Positions 24,759-35,136 of a stretch of 64,000 nt of DNA are shown here, piece after piece (within the stretch, counting starts at the first letter, position 1; each line of letters begins with the position of its first letter). The notes beneath the pieces were generated by a model, which was given only the letters and a program-made list of their open reading frames with translations, had not been told where the DNA came from and did no database searches. The stretch spans positions 4,904,501 to 4,968,500 of the forward strand of contig NZ_OY762934.1 in NCBI RefSeq assembly GCF_963667045.1, given 5' to 3'. This DNA comes from an uncultured Cohaesibacter sp. (lineage in GTDB: Bacteria > Pseudomonadota > Alphaproteobacteria > Rhizobiales > Cohaesibacteraceae). Position numbers and translations under genes: made by a program.

Positions 24759-27203
24759 ATGAAATACGGATATTTTGACGATCAGGCGCGCGAATATGTC
24801 ATCACACGCCCCGATACGCCGCTTCCCTGGATCAACTATATCGGATGTCAGAGCTATTTCGGTATTCTGTCCGCAACGGCGGGCGGCTACTCCTACTATC
24901 GGGATGCTCGTTTGCGCCGGTTGACCCGTGGTCGCTACAACAACGTGCCGACCGATTTTGGTGGTCGCTACGTCTATGTGCGTGACAACGAGAGTGGCGA
25001 CTGCTGGACGCCATCCTGGATGCCGATGCAATCCGATATCGAGGACTATAGCTGCCGTCATGGCATGGGCTATTCGGTCATCTCTTCCAAGAAGGCGGGT
25101 ATCCGCACTTCCACCCGCTATTTCGTGCCGCTCGACGAGACGCTGGAAATCTGGCAGGTCACAGTGACCAACGAGCGTCTTGCTCCGGCTGACATCTCGC
25201 TGTTCTCATCGGTCGAGTTCTGCCTCTGGGATGCGCTTGACGACCAGAGCAACTTCCAGCGCAACCTCTCCACCGGTCAGGTGGAAGTGGAAGACGGGGT
25301 GATCTACCACAAGACCGAATATCGTGAGCGGCGCAACCATTTTGCCTTTTTCGCCTGTTCCGAAGAGGTTGCCGGGTTTGATACCCAGCGCGAGGATTTC
25401 CTTGGTCCATGGCGCGGCTGGGACAAGCCCGCAGCTGTGCTCGAGGGCAAGTCCCGGGATTCCATCGCCCACGGCTGGTCGCCGATCGGCTCGCACCATG
25501 TCAAGCTTCGGCTTGAGCCGGGTGAAACCCGTCAGGTCGTGTTCGTGCTGGGCTATCACGAGAATGACAAGACCGACAAGTTCGACCCGCCAAACTCGCA
25601 GATCCTGAACAAGAAGACCGTCAAGCCGATCATCGCTCGCTATTGTGATCCGGTCGCCGTCGATGCTGCATTTGATGCGCTTGCCAGCCATTGGGACGCG
25701 CTGCTCGGGGTCTATCAGGTGTCTTCGCCAGACCAGCACACCAATCGCATGGTCAATATCTGGAATGCCTATCAGTGCATGGCGACCTTCAACATGTCCC
25801 GTTCGGCTTCGTCGTTTGAATCCGGCATCGGTCGCGGGCTTGGCTTCCGCGATTCCAATCAGGACCTGCTGGGTTTCGTCCATATGGTGCCGTCGCGGGC
25901 TCGGGAACGCATTCTCGACATCGCCGCAACACAGCTGTCTTCCGGTGGCGCCTATCACCAGTATCAGCCGCTGACCAAGAAGGGCAACAACGACATTGGC
26001 GGCGACTTCAACGATGATCCGCACTGGCTGATCATTGGCGTGGCTGCCTATCTCAAGGAAACCGGCGATTTCTCCATTCTGGAGGAACCGGTGATGTTCG
26101 ATTGTCAGCCGGGCACGGAAGAGCCGCTCTATGAGCATCTGAAGCGCTCGATCCAGTATGCTGAAGACCGGATGGGGCCGCATGGCTTGCCGCTGATCGG
26201 GCGGGCCGACTGGAACGACTGCCTCAACCTCAACTGCTTCTCGGATACGCCGGGCGAAAGCTTCCAGACGACCACCAGCAAGGAAGGCACAGTGGCCGAA
26301 TCCGTGTTTGTTGCCGGATTGATGGTGCTGTCTGCCAAGGAACTGTCCGACATCGCCAAGGTTGTGGGCAAGGATGGGGATGCCGCCTATTATGCGCGGG
26401 TTTCGGCGGATATGAGCGCCACCATCAGCGAACATGGCTGGGATGGCGACTGGTTCCTCAGGGCCTATGACGATTTCGGCAACAAGCTGGGCAGCAGCGA
26501 ACAGGTCGAAGGCAAGATCTTCATCGAGCCGCAGGGCTTCTGCGTTCTGGCCGGAGTTGGCGTCGAGGATGGCAAGGCCCGCAAGGCGCTGGATTCGGTT
26601 TCTAAGCATCTGGCAACACCACACGGCATCGTGCTGCAACAGCCAGCCTATTCGCGCTACTATATCGAATATGGCGAAATCTCCACCTACCCGCCGGGAT
26701 ACAAGGAAAATGCCGGTATCTTCTGCCATAACAACCCGTGGGTCGCGATCGCAGAAGCGGTGTTGGGCAATGGCGATGCTGCGTTTGACTACTACAGCCG
26801 GATCAGCCCGTCCGTGCGCGAGACCATTTCGGATGTGCACCGTCTGGAGCCCTATGTCTATGCCCAGATGATTGCCGGTCGCGATGCTCCGAGCCACGGC
26901 GAGGCCAAGAACTCCTGGCTGACCGGTACGGCGGCATGGAACTATTATGCGATCACCCAGTGGATCCTCGGCATTCGCCCGGACTATGACGGGCTCAAGA
27001 TCGCGCCGGTCATCCCGGAGCGCTGGGATGATTTCCGGGTGCAGCGGCTGTTCCGGGGCGTCACCTACGATATCTCCGTGGTGCGCAAGGGATCGGGCAA
27101 CCTGACCTCGCTCTGGGTGGATGGCAAGCCGATTGCCGGTGACATTGTGCCGCCACCAGCCGAGGGCGTAACGAAGGTCACCGTGGAGGCCGTTATCGGC
27201 TAG
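24759..27203 (+). CDS. Cellobiose phosphorylase (glycoside hydrolase family 94)
   Basis: An 814-residue GH94 enzyme, which splits a beta-glucosyl disaccharide with phosphate to alpha-glucose 1-phosphate and glucose. The N-terminus [20 protein letters not shown] is typical of cellobiose phosphorylases. The general acid is Asp487 in ADWNDCLN, matching Asp490 of the Cellvibrio/Cellulomonas enzymes. The segment [18 protein letters not shown] is also conserved. There is no signal peptide, so it acts in the cytoplasm on imported disaccharide. I use the ATG at 24759 (ggcagg 8 bp upstream) over a GTG nine bases earlier. Cellobiose is the best guess; other beta-linked disaccharides cannot be excluded. 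Confidence 0.88.
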   Translation: MKYGYFDDQAREYVITRPDTPLPWINYIGCQSYFGILSATAGGYSYYRDARLRRLTRGRYNNVPTDFGGRYVYVRDNESGDCWTPSWMPMQSDIEDYSCRHGMGYSVISSKKAGIRTSTRYFVPLDETLEIWQVTVTNERLAPADISLFSSVEFCLWDALDDQSNFQRNLSTGQVEVEDGVIYHKTEYRERRNHFAFFACSEEVAGFDTQREDFLGPWRGWDKPAAVLEGKSRDSIAHGWSPIGSHHVKLRLEPGETRQVVFVLGYHENDKTDKFDPPNSQILNKKTVKPIIARYCDPVAVDAAFDALASHWDALLGVYQVSSPDQHTNRMVNIWNAYQCMATFNMSRSASSFESGIGRGLGFRDSNQDLLGFVHMVPSRARERILDIAATQLSSGGAYHQYQPLTKKGNNDIGGDFNDDPHWLIIGVAAYLKETGDFSILEEPVMFDCQPGTEEPLYEHLKRSIQYAEDRMGPHGLPLIGRADWNDCLNLNCFSDTPGESFQTTTSKEGTVAESVFVAGLMVLSAKELSDIAKVVGKDGDAAYYARVSADMSATISEHGWDGDWFLRAYDDFGNKLGSSEQVEGKIFIEPQGFCVLAGVGVEDGKARKALDSVSKHLATPHGIVLQQPAYSRYYIEYGEISTYPPGYKENAGIFCHNNPWVAIAEAVLGNGDAAFDYYSRISPSVRETISDVHRLEPYVYAQMIAGRDAPSHGEAKNSWLTGTAAWNYYAITQWILGIRPDYDGLKIAPVIPERWDDFRVQRLFRGVTYDISVVRKGSGNLTSLWVDGKPIAGDIVPPPAEGVTKVTVEAVIG

Positions 27204-27285
27204 TCTTAGACTCAGGCTGAAGCCAACGCCAAAGGTCACAGGATCGGAGGTGCCCCTTGCTTCGCAATCCTGAGCCCTTCAAAAG

Positions 27286-27321
27286 AAAGCGCAGCGAGCC
27301 GTGTGGCTGCTGCGCTTTTTT
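27286..27321 (+). terminator. Intrinsic terminator of the cellobiose phosphorylase gene
   Basis: The stem aagcgcagc / gctgcgctt, with an inner gagcc / ggct pairing and a gtgt loop, ends in a run of T residues. Confidence 0.8.
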
Positions 27322-27385
27322 GGTCACGAAACTGGTCCTTGCGGGCGTTTGATCTCGGGAAGGTCAGCCCCGAGGACGCCGGATG

Positions 27386-28264
27386 CTATTCGGCGACAGC
27401 GGGCACTGGCGTCCGCTTCATCAGATAGAGGTTGTAGAGCGGTTGGCCCAAGGCGGCGAGGAGAATGAGGCTGCCGCCGATGAAGGTGGCGGTTCCGGGC
27501 ACTTCACCGAAGATGGCCCAGATGATCAGCGGGGCGATGACGATCTTGATCTGCGAAATGAGGCTGACCTCAGGCGCAGAGATGATGCGGGTTGCCATGG
27601 CGTTGAACATGCGGCCCACTGGTGCGGTGAACAGCCCCATGACCATCATCACGAGTACCCCTCTGATGTCGAAGTCCGAGGCTGCGATGAAAGGCGTGGC
27701 AAACAGCGCGATGAAAAACCCGCCAGCCCCGACAACCAGCGACCGGTTCAGCTGTTTGAACTTGCGCCAGACGATGAAGTTCATCGACACCGCCAGAGCA
27801 CAGACAAGGGCGATAAGATCGCCTTCAAGCCCGCCGGTGGCAAGAGACCCCTGAACAATGATGTAGATGCCGATGATCGACAACAGGATGGCGAGCCCGG
27901 TGTGCTTCTTGATTGTCTCCTTGAGGAAAATCCAGCTGAAGATGGCCGAGAAAATCGGCGTGATGCTCATGATGAGCAGGACGTTGGCAACGGTTGTCTT
28001 TTGCACGGCCAGCGTGAAGGCCGTGCCGCTGACGCCCATGATGGCACCCGAGACCAACAGCATGAAGCCGCCAGCCCTGGCGACCTTCAGCACATTGCCT
28101 TCTCGGACCTGGGTCAGTGCGGTCATGGAAATGAGGGAGAAGACGCCGAACAGAAACGAGGGGGCGAAGCCGTGCAGGCCGGAGAGGCGGATGAAGACCG
28201 CATCCAGGCTCATCAAGGCCGCCGCCACCAGAAGATAGGTGAGACCTTTTTCGTGAGATGTCAT
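27386..28264 (-). CDS. DMT-family (EamA) transporter
   Basis: A 292-residue inner-membrane protein with about ten hydrophobic helices and two EamA-type repeats, typical of drug/metabolite exporters. I start at the ATG at 28264 (MTSHEKGLTYLLVAA); a longer frame reads into the divergent regulator region and lacks similarity. The repeat halves begin near residues 8 and 150. The substrate is unknown. It is divergent from a TetR gene 79 bp away, which probably represses it. Confidence 0.85.
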   Translation of the reverse strand: MTSHEKGLTYLLVAAALMSLDAVFIRLSGLHGFAPSFLFGVFSLISMTALTQVREGNVLKVARAGGFMLLVSGAIMGVSGTAFTLAVQKTTVANVLLIMSITPIFSAIFSWIFLKETIKKHTGLAILLSIIGIYIIVQGSLATGGLEGDLIALVCALAVSMNFIVWRKFKQLNRSLVVGAGGFFIALFATPFIAASDFDIRGVLVMMVMGLFTAPVGRMFNAMATRIISAPEVSLISQIKIVIAPLIIWAIFGEVPGTATFIGGSLILLAALGQPLYNLYLMKRTPVPAVAE

Positions 28265-28303
28265 TGCAGATTCCTGACTTGTAGTTTCAAGTTTTTGAAC
28301 ATA

Positions 28304-28317
28304 ATACTTGTCAGTAT
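28304..28317. promoter_or_regulatory. Candidate TetR operator between the DMT and TetR genes
   Basis: The inverted repeat ATACT-tgtc-AGTAT lies midway between the divergent start codons (28264 and 28344). It is short, so confidence is limited. Confidence 0.35.
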
Positions 28318-28343
28318 GATTTGCAAGAGGTATTGTCGCTGCC

Positions 28344-28925
28344 ATGAAAGCTGCTGAAAAATATCGACTGAAGAAGACGACCATTCTGGGGGCGGCGGAA
28401 CAGCTGTTTCTGGCCCTTGGCTATATTGGTACGACGATGGATGCCGTGGCGGATGAGGCGGGTGTGACCAAGCAGACGGTCTATCGCTATTTCCCCTCCA
28501 AGGTGGAGCTGTTTTCTGCGCTTATTGGTCATTTCGATGAAGATGAAATGGAGTTTTTCTTCGGCGAGGCCGCTGTTGCCGAGGAACTGTACCGCTATGG
28601 CCTTGCTTTTCTTTTCCGCCATATGCAGCCACGCAATCTGGCGCTGTTTCGGCTGATGATTGCAGAGAGCCATGACAGCAGTGAACTTGGGGACATCTTT
28701 CGCACGCAGGCGCAGCCTCACTGGGCCGGCAGGCTCGTCGCCTATCTGCGCCCGCATGTGCCGGAGGGCAGGGTGGAGGGACTTGCACAGTTCTACAATG
28801 CGCTGTTGTTGTCCAGGCGAACCCTCCTGCTGATGGGGGGCGGTGACGGCATGTCGCCTGATGAGATTCGCCTCCATGTCGATCTAGCGCTCGACCTGTT
28901 TCTGAACGGGGCCTCCCTCAACTGA
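28344..28925 (+). CDS. TetR/AcrR-family transcriptional regulator
   Basis: A 193-residue TetR regulator with a clear N-terminal helix-turn-helix (MDAVADEAGVTKQTVYRYFP, about residues 33-52) and a C-terminal domain rich in aromatic residues similar to TetR C-terminal families. It is divergent from the DMT transporter, the likely target. A convincing ribosome site is not seen close to the ATG. Confidence 0.88.
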   Translation: MKAAEKYRLKKTTILGAAEQLFLALGYIGTTMDAVADEAGVTKQTVYRYFPSKVELFSALIGHFDEDEMEFFFGEAAVAEELYRYGLAFLFRHMQPRNLALFRLMIAESHDSSELGDIFRTQAQPHWAGRLVAYLRPHVPEGRVEGLAQFYNALLLSRRTLLLMGGGDGMSPDEIRLHVDLALDLFLNGASLN

Positions 28926-29241
28926 TGACGAAATCTGTGCGGCCTGTTGCCTGTCTGCGGACAAGGCGGGCAGTTCTGCCTGTCGGCCGGTCGCGTGATC
29001 ATGCTCATCGGTCTTTTATCTGTGACTTTCTGCTTGATTGGCGCAAAGGGCAGTATGCGTCACACTATAAGCACATACACTCTACAACCTGTTTTCAGTA
29101 TTGGAGCGGGAGCCACTGTGAGGGTTGTCCCATGGGCACTGTCTTCCGTGGCCCATCAGCTGGTTCAGCCACTGTTTGGCCTGTGTCCCGTTCGAAGTGT
29201 TTTGTTCAAAGCCTTTATCCAAATCCAAGGAGCGCTTGATT
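28926..29241. other. 316-bp intergenic region
   Basis: No gene, terminator or clear operator was recognised. It is the leader region of the cpdB-like gene; an open frame extends back through it but has no ribosome site or similarity and was not used. Confidence 0.4.
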
Positions 29242-31221
29242 ATGTCTACACTCTCTCTTTCCCGCCGTCATTTTCTGGCGGGCGTTGCCGGGGCCAGTGC
29301 CCTGATCGCCCTGCATCCGTTTTCGGCTTTTGCAAAGGCAGGGCAGGCGCATTTGCGCCTCATGGAGACGACCGACATCCATGTCGCGATTTTCCCCTAT
29401 GACTATTATGGTGACAAGCCGACGGATTCAGCCGGTCTGGCGCGCACCGCTGCGCTGATCAATGACATCCGCGCCGAGGCCTCCAACTCCATGCTGCTGG
29501 ACAATGGCGATCTCATCCAGGGCAACCCGATGGGGGATTATGTGGCCTATGAGCGTGGCTTCGAGGGCGATCAGATCCATCCGATGATGGCGGCGATGAA
29601 TACCCTTGGCTACGACATGGCGACCCTTGGCAATCACGAATTCAACTATGGTCTCGACTTCCTCAACAAGTCTCTGGCGGGGGCCAATTTCCCGTTTGTC
29701 TGCGCCAACCTGGCGATGGGAGAGACGCTTGGGGCAGACCCGACCAAGGACAAGACGCTGATCAAACCCTATGCCATTCTTGACCGGACAATCAAGGACG
29801 GGGAGGGCAAGGACCATGCCATCAAACTCGGTTTCATCGGCTTTGTTCCGCCGCAGATCATGACATGGGACATGGCCAACCTGCATGGCAAGGTGATGAC
29901 CCGCGATATCGTCAAGACGGCGGAAGCCTATGTGCCGCAGATGAAGGAAGAAGGGGCTGACCTGATCATCGCGCTTTGCCATTCGGGCATCGCCGGTGGT
30001 GGTTACTCGGAAGGCATGGAAAACGCATCGCTCTATCTTGCCGGCGTCAAGGACATCGACGTTGTCTTCACCGGTCACCACCATCGTGTCTTCCCCGGCG
30101 ACTATGCCGACATCAAGGGCGTTGACAATGACAAGGGAACCCTGATGGGCAAGCCTGCGGTGATGGCAGGTTTCTGGGGCTCGCACATGGGGCTGATCGA
30201 CCTGCTGCTCGAAAAGAATGACGACGGCAAATGGGCCATCGCCTCGCATGTTTCTGAAGCACGACCGATCTACAAGCGCGAAAACCGCAAATATGTTCCG
30301 CTGGTCGAGAGTGTGGCCTCGGTTCTGGCGCCGGTGCAGAAAACCCATGAGGCGACCCTTGACTATATCCGTCGTCCGGTGGGGCAGGCAGCCTCGGCGC
30401 TCTATTCCTACTTCGCGCTGGTGGCCGACGATCCGTCGGTACAGATCGTCTCCAACGCCCAGCTCTGGTACACCAAGCAGATGCTGATCGGATCCGAATA
30501 TGAAGGCCTGCCGCTGCTCTCTGCTGCTGCGCCGTTCAAATGCGGTGGCCGCGGTGGTCCGGACTACTATACCGATGTGCCTGCCGGACCGGTTGCCATC
30601 AAGAATGTTGCCGATCTCTATCTCTATCCCAACACAGCCCGCGCGGTGAAGGTTACCGGTCAACAGATCAAGGATTGGCTGGAACGCTCTGCGGGGATGT
30701 TCAATCAGATCGAGGCCGGTTCGAAGGACAAGACCCTGCTCAACCCGGACTTCCCGTCCTACAACTTCGATGTGATCGACGGGGTGACCTACAAGATCGA
30801 CGTTTCGCAGCCTTCGAAATATTCGTCCGATGGCAAGAAGGTGCTCAACCCGGATGCCAACCGCATTGTTGATCTGATGTATGACGGCAAGCCGATTGAT
30901 CCTGCTGCCGAGTTTGTCGTTGCGACCAACAACTACCGCGCCGGTGGCGGTGGCAATTTCCCGGGCTGTGATGGTTCCACCATCATCCTGACGGCGCCCG
31001 ACACCAACCGTGATGTGATCGTGCGTTATATTGTCGAGAAGGGAATGGTCAATCCGACCGCCGATTCCAACTGGTCGCTGGCGCCGCTTGCCGACACAAC
31101 GGTGCTGTTCGAGACCGGGCCAAAGGCTGCTGCCTTCGTGGCCGAGGTCAAGGCGGTAAAGATCGAGTCGACCGGCGAGACCAGCAAGGATGGTTTCGGG
31201 GTCTATCGCATCACGCTCTAG
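29242..31221 (+). CDS. cpdB: 2',3'-cyclic-nucleotide 2'-phosphodiesterase / 3'-nucleotidase
   Basis: A 659-residue periplasmic 5'-nucleotidase-family enzyme that hydrolyses 2',3'-cyclic nucleotides and 3'-nucleotides, allowing nucleotides to be used as a phosphate or nucleoside source. It has a twin-arginine signal ([19 protein letters not shown]). Metallophosphatase motifs follow: [24 protein letters not shown] and GHHHRVFPG. The C-terminal substrate domain contains [14 protein letters not shown] and [13 protein letters not shown]. The start at 29242 follows aaggag; longer in-frame sequence upstream lacks a signal peptide. Confidence 0.93.
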   Translation: MSTLSLSRRHFLAGVAGASALIALHPFSAFAKAGQAHLRLMETTDIHVAIFPYDYYGDKPTDSAGLARTAALINDIRAEASNSMLLDNGDLIQGNPMGDYVAYERGFEGDQIHPMMAAMNTLGYDMATLGNHEFNYGLDFLNKSLAGANFPFVCANLAMGETLGADPTKDKTLIKPYAILDRTIKDGEGKDHAIKLGFIGFVPPQIMTWDMANLHGKVMTRDIVKTAEAYVPQMKEEGADLIIALCHSGIAGGGYSEGMENASLYLAGVKDIDVVFTGHHHRVFPGDYADIKGVDNDKGTLMGKPAVMAGFWGSHMGLIDLLLEKNDDGKWAIASHVSEARPIYKRENRKYVPLVESVASVLAPVQKTHEATLDYIRRPVGQAASALYSYFALVADDPSVQIVSNAQLWYTKQMLIGSEYEGLPLLSAAAPFKCGGRGGPDYYTDVPAGPVAIKNVADLYLYPNTARAVKVTGQQIKDWLERSAGMFNQIEAGSKDKTLLNPDFPSYNFDVIDGVTYKIDVSQPSKYSSDGKKVLNPDANRIVDLMYDGKPIDPAAEFVVATNNYRAGGGGNFPGCDGSTIILTAPDTNRDVIVRYIVEKGMVNPTADSNWSLAPLADTTVLFETGPKAAAFVAEVKAVKIESTGETSKDGFGVYRITL

Positions 31222-31262
31222 GGCCTGCGTGACTCGGGCTTTGCCCCTATGTTTATGAACGG

Positions 31263-31299
31263 AAAACGCCCGCAGATCAAATCGGTCTGCGGGCGTTTT
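31263..31299. terminator. Bidirectional intrinsic terminator
   Basis: A perfect 14-bp stem (aaaacgcccgcaga / tctgcgggcgtttt) with a 9-base loop between the convergent cpdB and sugar isomerase genes. Confidence 0.9.
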
Positions 31300-31330
31300 C
31301 ATTGATTGGCTGTTCCGGAGTGCGGATGGA

Positions 31331-32011
31331 TCAGCTCAGATAGGTGTCATAGTCAGAGACCAGCAGATGGACCGGTGCTTCGTCTTCCTCGATATTGGAG
31401 AAACGACCGATTTCGAGTTCAAACCAGTTGTCGGTACGGTCATCATTGACGGTGGAAACCTCGCCGATGAGAACGTCGCCTTCTTCGCCCCAGAAGGAAT
31501 GCCAGACGCCGGGCATCAGGGTGATGCTTTCGCCCGGATCCAGACGGACCCGGCTGCCAGCCGAGAAAGTGCGCAAGCGGCCGTCGATGGGCACTGTGAC
31601 ATCGCTTTGCCGGTCGATCTTGCCTTCTTCATCAGGGGCCCAGAGTTCCAGCACCAGCTTGCCGCCACCGCGGTTGATGATGTCTTCCGCCTTGATATAG
31701 TGGCGGTGCATCGGTGAAATCTGCATGTCACGGCTGATCATGATTTTTTCTGCATAGAGCATGCCGGTGCCTTTCTTCAGGTCTGCAGCAATCCCGTTGC
31801 GCACCGTGAAGAGGAACAGCCCCAGCTCATCGAATTTTTCCTGCCCGTAGTCGGTGATGTCCCAGCCCATTGCCCGCTCCACGAAGAGACTGTGGTCGGT
31901 GGCCTGCATTTCCTCCGGGGAGAGATAGGCGAAGGGGGGAAGAATATAGCCAAATGAACGGATGAAGGCGTCGCTTTCTTTTAGAATTTCGTTGACGTGG
32001 GAACGTTTCAT
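31331..32011 (-). CDS. D-lyxose/D-mannose ketol-isomerase family protein
   Basis: A 226-residue cupin-fold sugar isomerase of the D-lyxose isomerase family, which interconverts D-lyxose and D-xylulose and, in many members, D-mannose and D-fructose. Metal ligands are probably in SPMHRHYIKAEDI (His-x-His, Lys, Glu) and MPGVWHSFWGEE (His). The length matches the family (about 225). Divergence from a LacI regulator and a PfkB kinase suggests a small mannose or lyxose utilisation module. Its first codons (atgaaacgttcc) resemble a LacI half-site, perhaps by chance. Confidence 0.85.
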   Translation of the reverse strand: MKRSHVNEILKESDAFIRSFGYILPPFAYLSPEEMQATDHSLFVERAMGWDITDYGQEKFDELGLFLFTVRNGIAADLKKGTGMLYAEKIMISRDMQISPMHRHYIKAEDIINRGGGKLVLELWAPDEEGKIDRQSDVTVPIDGRLRTFSAGSRVRLDPGESITLMPGVWHSFWGEEGDVLIGEVSTVNDDRTDNWFELEIGRFSNIEEDEAPVHLLVSDYDTYLS

Positions 32012-32104
32012 GGACTCAGCTCTCTGAACTCAAGGATTTCGGAAAAGGAATCGTCGGTTGACCATTGTGGAATTGGCCGCAGTATAGTTGAATCGGCACC
32101 AACT

Positions 32105-32118
32105 TTGTATCGTTACAA
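32105..32118. promoter_or_regulatory. LacI-type operator TTGTATCGTTACAA
   Basis: A 14-bp inverted repeat (TTGTA-tcgt-TACAA) with the central CG typical of LacI-family sites. It lies in the divergent region between the isomerase (start 32011) and the LacI gene (start 32246), the natural place for the local regulator to bind. Confidence 0.5.
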
Positions 32119-32245
32119 TAGATAGGTGGGATAAGCGTCTAACTGTTTGTAATCGGCGGAATAATGACGTAGGATTTCTGCCTGACTTGAAGGTTACGTC
32201 TTAATTTTCGGTCGCCCCGTTTCCATGCGTTGTCAAAGGGATCTC

Positions 32246-33280
32246 ATGCAGCAAGGGTCTAGCAAGCCAACACAGAAAACCATTGCGCAAATCATGGGGC
32301 TGGCGGTGACCACCGTATCCCGTGCGCTCAAGGGAGACCCCAAGATCGCCGAAGCCACGCGGCTGCAGGTGGCAAAGGTTGCTGAAGAAATCGGCTATGT
32401 GCCGGACCGGGCCGCTCAGCGCCTCAGAACCGGCAAGACGCGGGTGATCGGTCTGGTGCTGGGCTCGCATGATGAGCTTTTCGGTTTCGGCAGCAGCATG
32501 ATCGAGGGGCTGACTCGGTCGCTGGCCGGAACGGGATATCATCTCATCGTCACGCCGATGTTTGCCAATGGTGACGAAATGGCCCCGATCAAGCATGTGG
32601 TGCGGAACGGGCTGGCGGACGGGCTGGTGTTGACGCGGACCCGCAATTTCGATGAACGCATCCGCTTCCTGATGGAAAACAACTTCCCCTTCATCAGTCA
32701 TGGTAGGACGGATTTTTCCCAGCAGCACAACTATGTCGACTTCGACAACGAGGCCTTTGCCTATCAGGCGGCGAACCGGCTCGCAGCAATCGGCTGCAAC
32801 CGGTTGTCCATCGTTTTGCCGCCCGAAGGTTTTACCTTTCACCAGCATCTGCGCTATGGCTTCATGCGGGCTGTCCGCGAAGGGGGGCTTGATTACGTCA
32901 TCCCCGATGTGGTGACGCTCGATTCCAATCTGGATGCCATCCGCTCATGGGCCGTGGACCTGCTGTCTGATCGCAAGGATACGGACCGGCATGGCTTCAT
33001 CTTTCCGGGCGAAGCCAGTTATCTGGCATTGAATGCCGGCTTGCGCAGTGTCGGCCTGAGGCGCAAGGTGCATTATCAGGCGGTGGTTAAGACGAACAAC
33101 GCCATTCTGGAGCAGATCTCTCCCGATCTCGACCGGATGTATGAGAATGTTGAAAAGGCCGGAGTTCTGATGGGGCAGACCCTGCTGTCCATCCTCGATG
33201 GAAGCGCGACCGGAGTGTCACAGATCATTCAGGAGCCGCTAATCAGCTTCCACGACGTAGGGTGGCAGGATCACGCGTGA
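32246..33280 (+). CDS. LacI-family transcriptional regulator
   Basis: A 344-residue LacI/GalR regulator. The N-terminal helix-turn-helix and hinge are clear (TIAQIMGLAVTTVSRALKG, then VPDRAAQRLRTGKTRVIG), followed by a periplasmic-binding-protein-like sugar domain (VIGLVLGSHDELFG onward). I choose the ATG at 32246 because aaaggga lies 5 bp upstream; a start seven codons earlier is possible. It probably controls the divergent isomerase and the downstream kinase, 35 bp after its stop codon. Confidence 0.9.
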   Translation: MQQGSSKPTQKTIAQIMGLAVTTVSRALKGDPKIAEATRLQVAKVAEEIGYVPDRAAQRLRTGKTRVIGLVLGSHDELFGFGSSMIEGLTRSLAGTGYHLIVTPMFANGDEMAPIKHVVRNGLADGLVLTRTRNFDERIRFLMENNFPFISHGRTDFSQQHNYVDFDNEAFAYQAANRLAAIGCNRLSIVLPPEGFTFHQHLRYGFMRAVREGGLDYVIPDVVTLDSNLDAIRSWAVDLLSDRKDTDRHGFIFPGEASYLALNAGLRSVGLRRKVHYQAVVKTNNAILEQISPDLDRMYENVEKAGVLMGQTLLSILDGSATGVSQIIQEPLISFHDVGWQDHA

Positions 33281-33315
33281 CAAGACAAAACAGTTGACTA
33301 TGGAGGAGTTGGATC

Positions 33316-34257
33316 GTGCGCAAAGAGGCGAAGATCATTTGCTGCGGGGAAGCCCTGATCGACATGATACCTGTCGTGGGCGAGGGAGGCGCGTTGGCCT
33401 ATCAACCCTGTTCCGGTGGAGCTGTGTTCAATACGGCCATCGCGCTGGGGCGACTGTCGGTGCCCACAGAATTCCTGACCGGGCTGTCGTCTGATCTGTT
33501 CGGCGAACAGATTACCAGAACGCTGGATGAAAGCGGCGTTGGGGCAGGCCTTTGCAAGCTGAGCAAGCGGCCGACCACGCTGGCCTTCGTCAAACTGGTC
33601 GATGGTCACGCCACCTATCATTTCTATGACGAGAATTCGGCTGGCCGCATGTTTTCGATCGAGGATGTGGGGTCGGTGCCCGCGTCCATCGATGCGCTTT
33701 TCTTTGGTGGCATCAGTCTGGCTGTCGAGCCCTGCGCACGTACCTATGAGGCGCTGGCGCTTCGCGAGGCTGAGGGACATGTCATCATGATCGATCCGAA
33801 TGTGCGGCCCGGTTTCATCGAAGATGCCGAGGTCTATCGTACTCGTATCCGTTCGATGATTTCGCACAGTGACATCGTCAAGCTGTCGGATGAAGACCTT
33901 GCGTGGTTTTTCCCTGACCTTGAGGGCATGGCTGCGCAGGTGGCAGAGGTGAAAGCCCTTGGGCCATCCATCGTCCTCATCACCAAGGGAGCTGATGGTG
34001 CGACGGCCTACCTTGCCGACGGACGGGAAGTATCCGTTGCATCCGAGCGGGTCACCGTGGTCGACACCGTTGGGGCTGGGGATACCTTCAACGCTGGCAT
34101 TCTGGCCAAGCTCCATGAGATGGATCTGCTGGACAAGGTGGCGCTGAAGAGCATTTCCGACAGCCAGATTGCCGATGCCATGGCCTTTGCAGCCAAGGTT
34201 GCTGCTGTCACCGTATCGCGCAAAGGAGCCAATCCGCCATGGGCGCGAGAGCTTTGA
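33316..34257 (+). CDS. PfkB-family carbohydrate kinase, probable fructokinase
   Basis: A 313-residue ribokinase-fold sugar kinase. The PfkB second signature DTVGAGDTFNAG carries the catalytic Asp near residue 258, and the N-terminal GGAVFNTAIALGRL contains the substrate-binding loop. The start is GTG, with ggaggag 7 bp upstream; no in-frame ATG fits as well. Together with a mannose/lyxose isomerase it would phosphorylate fructose (or xylulose) produced by the isomerase. The specific sugar is inferred. Confidence 0.85.
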   Translation: MRKEAKIICCGEALIDMIPVVGEGGALAYQPCSGGAVFNTAIALGRLSVPTEFLTGLSSDLFGEQITRTLDESGVGAGLCKLSKRPTTLAFVKLVDGHATYHFYDENSAGRMFSIEDVGSVPASIDALFFGGISLAVEPCARTYEALALREAEGHVIMIDPNVRPGFIEDAEVYRTRIRSMISHSDIVKLSDEDLAWFFPDLEGMAAQVAEVKALGPSIVLITKGADGATAYLADGREVSVASERVTVVDTVGAGDTFNAGILAKLHEMDLLDKVALKSISDSQIADAMAFAAKVAAVTVSRKGANPPWAREL

Positions 34258-34302
34258 GAGGATAGTTTTCGGGCTCAAAACCGGAACAATCGCACAATGA
34301 TG

Positions 34303-34336
34303 AAAAGCATGCTGCTTAAGGCGGCGTGCTTTTTGT
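34303..34336 (+). terminator. Intrinsic terminator of the LacI-kinase unit
   Basis: The stem aaaagcatgctgc / gcggcgtgctttt (two G-U pairs) around loop ttaag runs into T residues. Confidence 0.75.
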
Positions 34337-34506
34337 GTTTTGGGGTTCGCGATCAGTGGTGGCGATCACATTCTTGGCATTTGTACCTTTGAATGCGAAT
34401 TGTTGAGTTTGACAATCTTGTAATATAGGGAACCAGATCGTATCTAACCTTTCAGGTGGTCGTATTTGCGAAGTGAAAATGCAGTTTTTGGTAAGCGGAG
34501 GACTCT

Positions 34507-35136
34507 GTGAGCGAGAAGAAGACAAGGCGTCGAGGCGAAGCGCTCGAGCATGCCATTCTGGACGCGGCCTGGGAGGAAGTGGTCGTTCACGGGTTCCAGC
34601 ATTATACGGTGGAAGGCGTCGTCAAGCGCGCCCAGACCAGTCGGTCTGTTGTCTACAGGCGCTGGTCCAACAAGATCGAGCTTTTTGAAGCTGCCTTGTT
34701 GCACTATTTTCAGCAAAACAGGCCCTCTGTTCCAGATCAGGGATCGCTAAGGGATGATCTTATCAGTCTGCTGGATGAGGTCTGCAACATGCGCGGACAC
34801 ATGATGATGATCCTCGCTTCGCAGATGGTTGAATACTATCGAGAGACGTCTGTTCGACCAGTTGATCTGAGGGAAAAAATCACTCTTGCCAGCAACTCTG
34901 TGCTCGACAGGATCCTCTTCAAGGCTGTTGAGCGAGGAGAAATCAGTTCGCAACCTCTGCCCGCGCGGCTCAAGCATTTGCCGTTTGATCTGCTGCGGAG
35001 CGAGTTTTTCTTGACCTGGCAACAACCGGGCAAATCAAAGATCGTCGAAATTGTCGACATGATCGTAATGCCCGCCATCGAGTATCAGCAGAAGTTGCTG
35101 ATGGATGAGGCAATGCGCACCTATGCACTGTCCTGA
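34507..35136 (+). CDS. TetR/AcrR-family transcriptional regulator
   Basis: A 209-residue TetR regulator. The N-terminal DNA-binding domain includes YTVEGVVKRAQTSRSVVYRRW (helix-turn-helix around residues 35-55), and the rest is a helical ligand domain. The start is GTG, preceded by agcggagga. No obvious target gene is adjacent: the upstream kinase ends in a terminator and the downstream 670 bp carry no gene. Target and ligand are unknown. Confidence 0.85.
   Translation: MSEKKTRRRGEALEHAILDAAWEEVVVHGFQHYTVEGVVKRAQTSRSVVYRRWSNKIELFEAALLHYFQQNRPSVPDQGSLRDDLISLLDEVCNMRGHMMMILASQMVEYYRETSVRPVDLREKITLASNSVLDRILFKAVERGEISSQPLPARLKHLPFDLLRSEFFLTWQQPGKSKIVEIVDMIVMPAIEYQQKLLMDEAMRTYALS

Noticed and set aside
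25206-27239. A 677-codon antisense frame over cellobiose phosphorylase
   Set aside because: The plus strand encodes a complete GH94 enzyme with catalytic motifs; the antisense frame has none.
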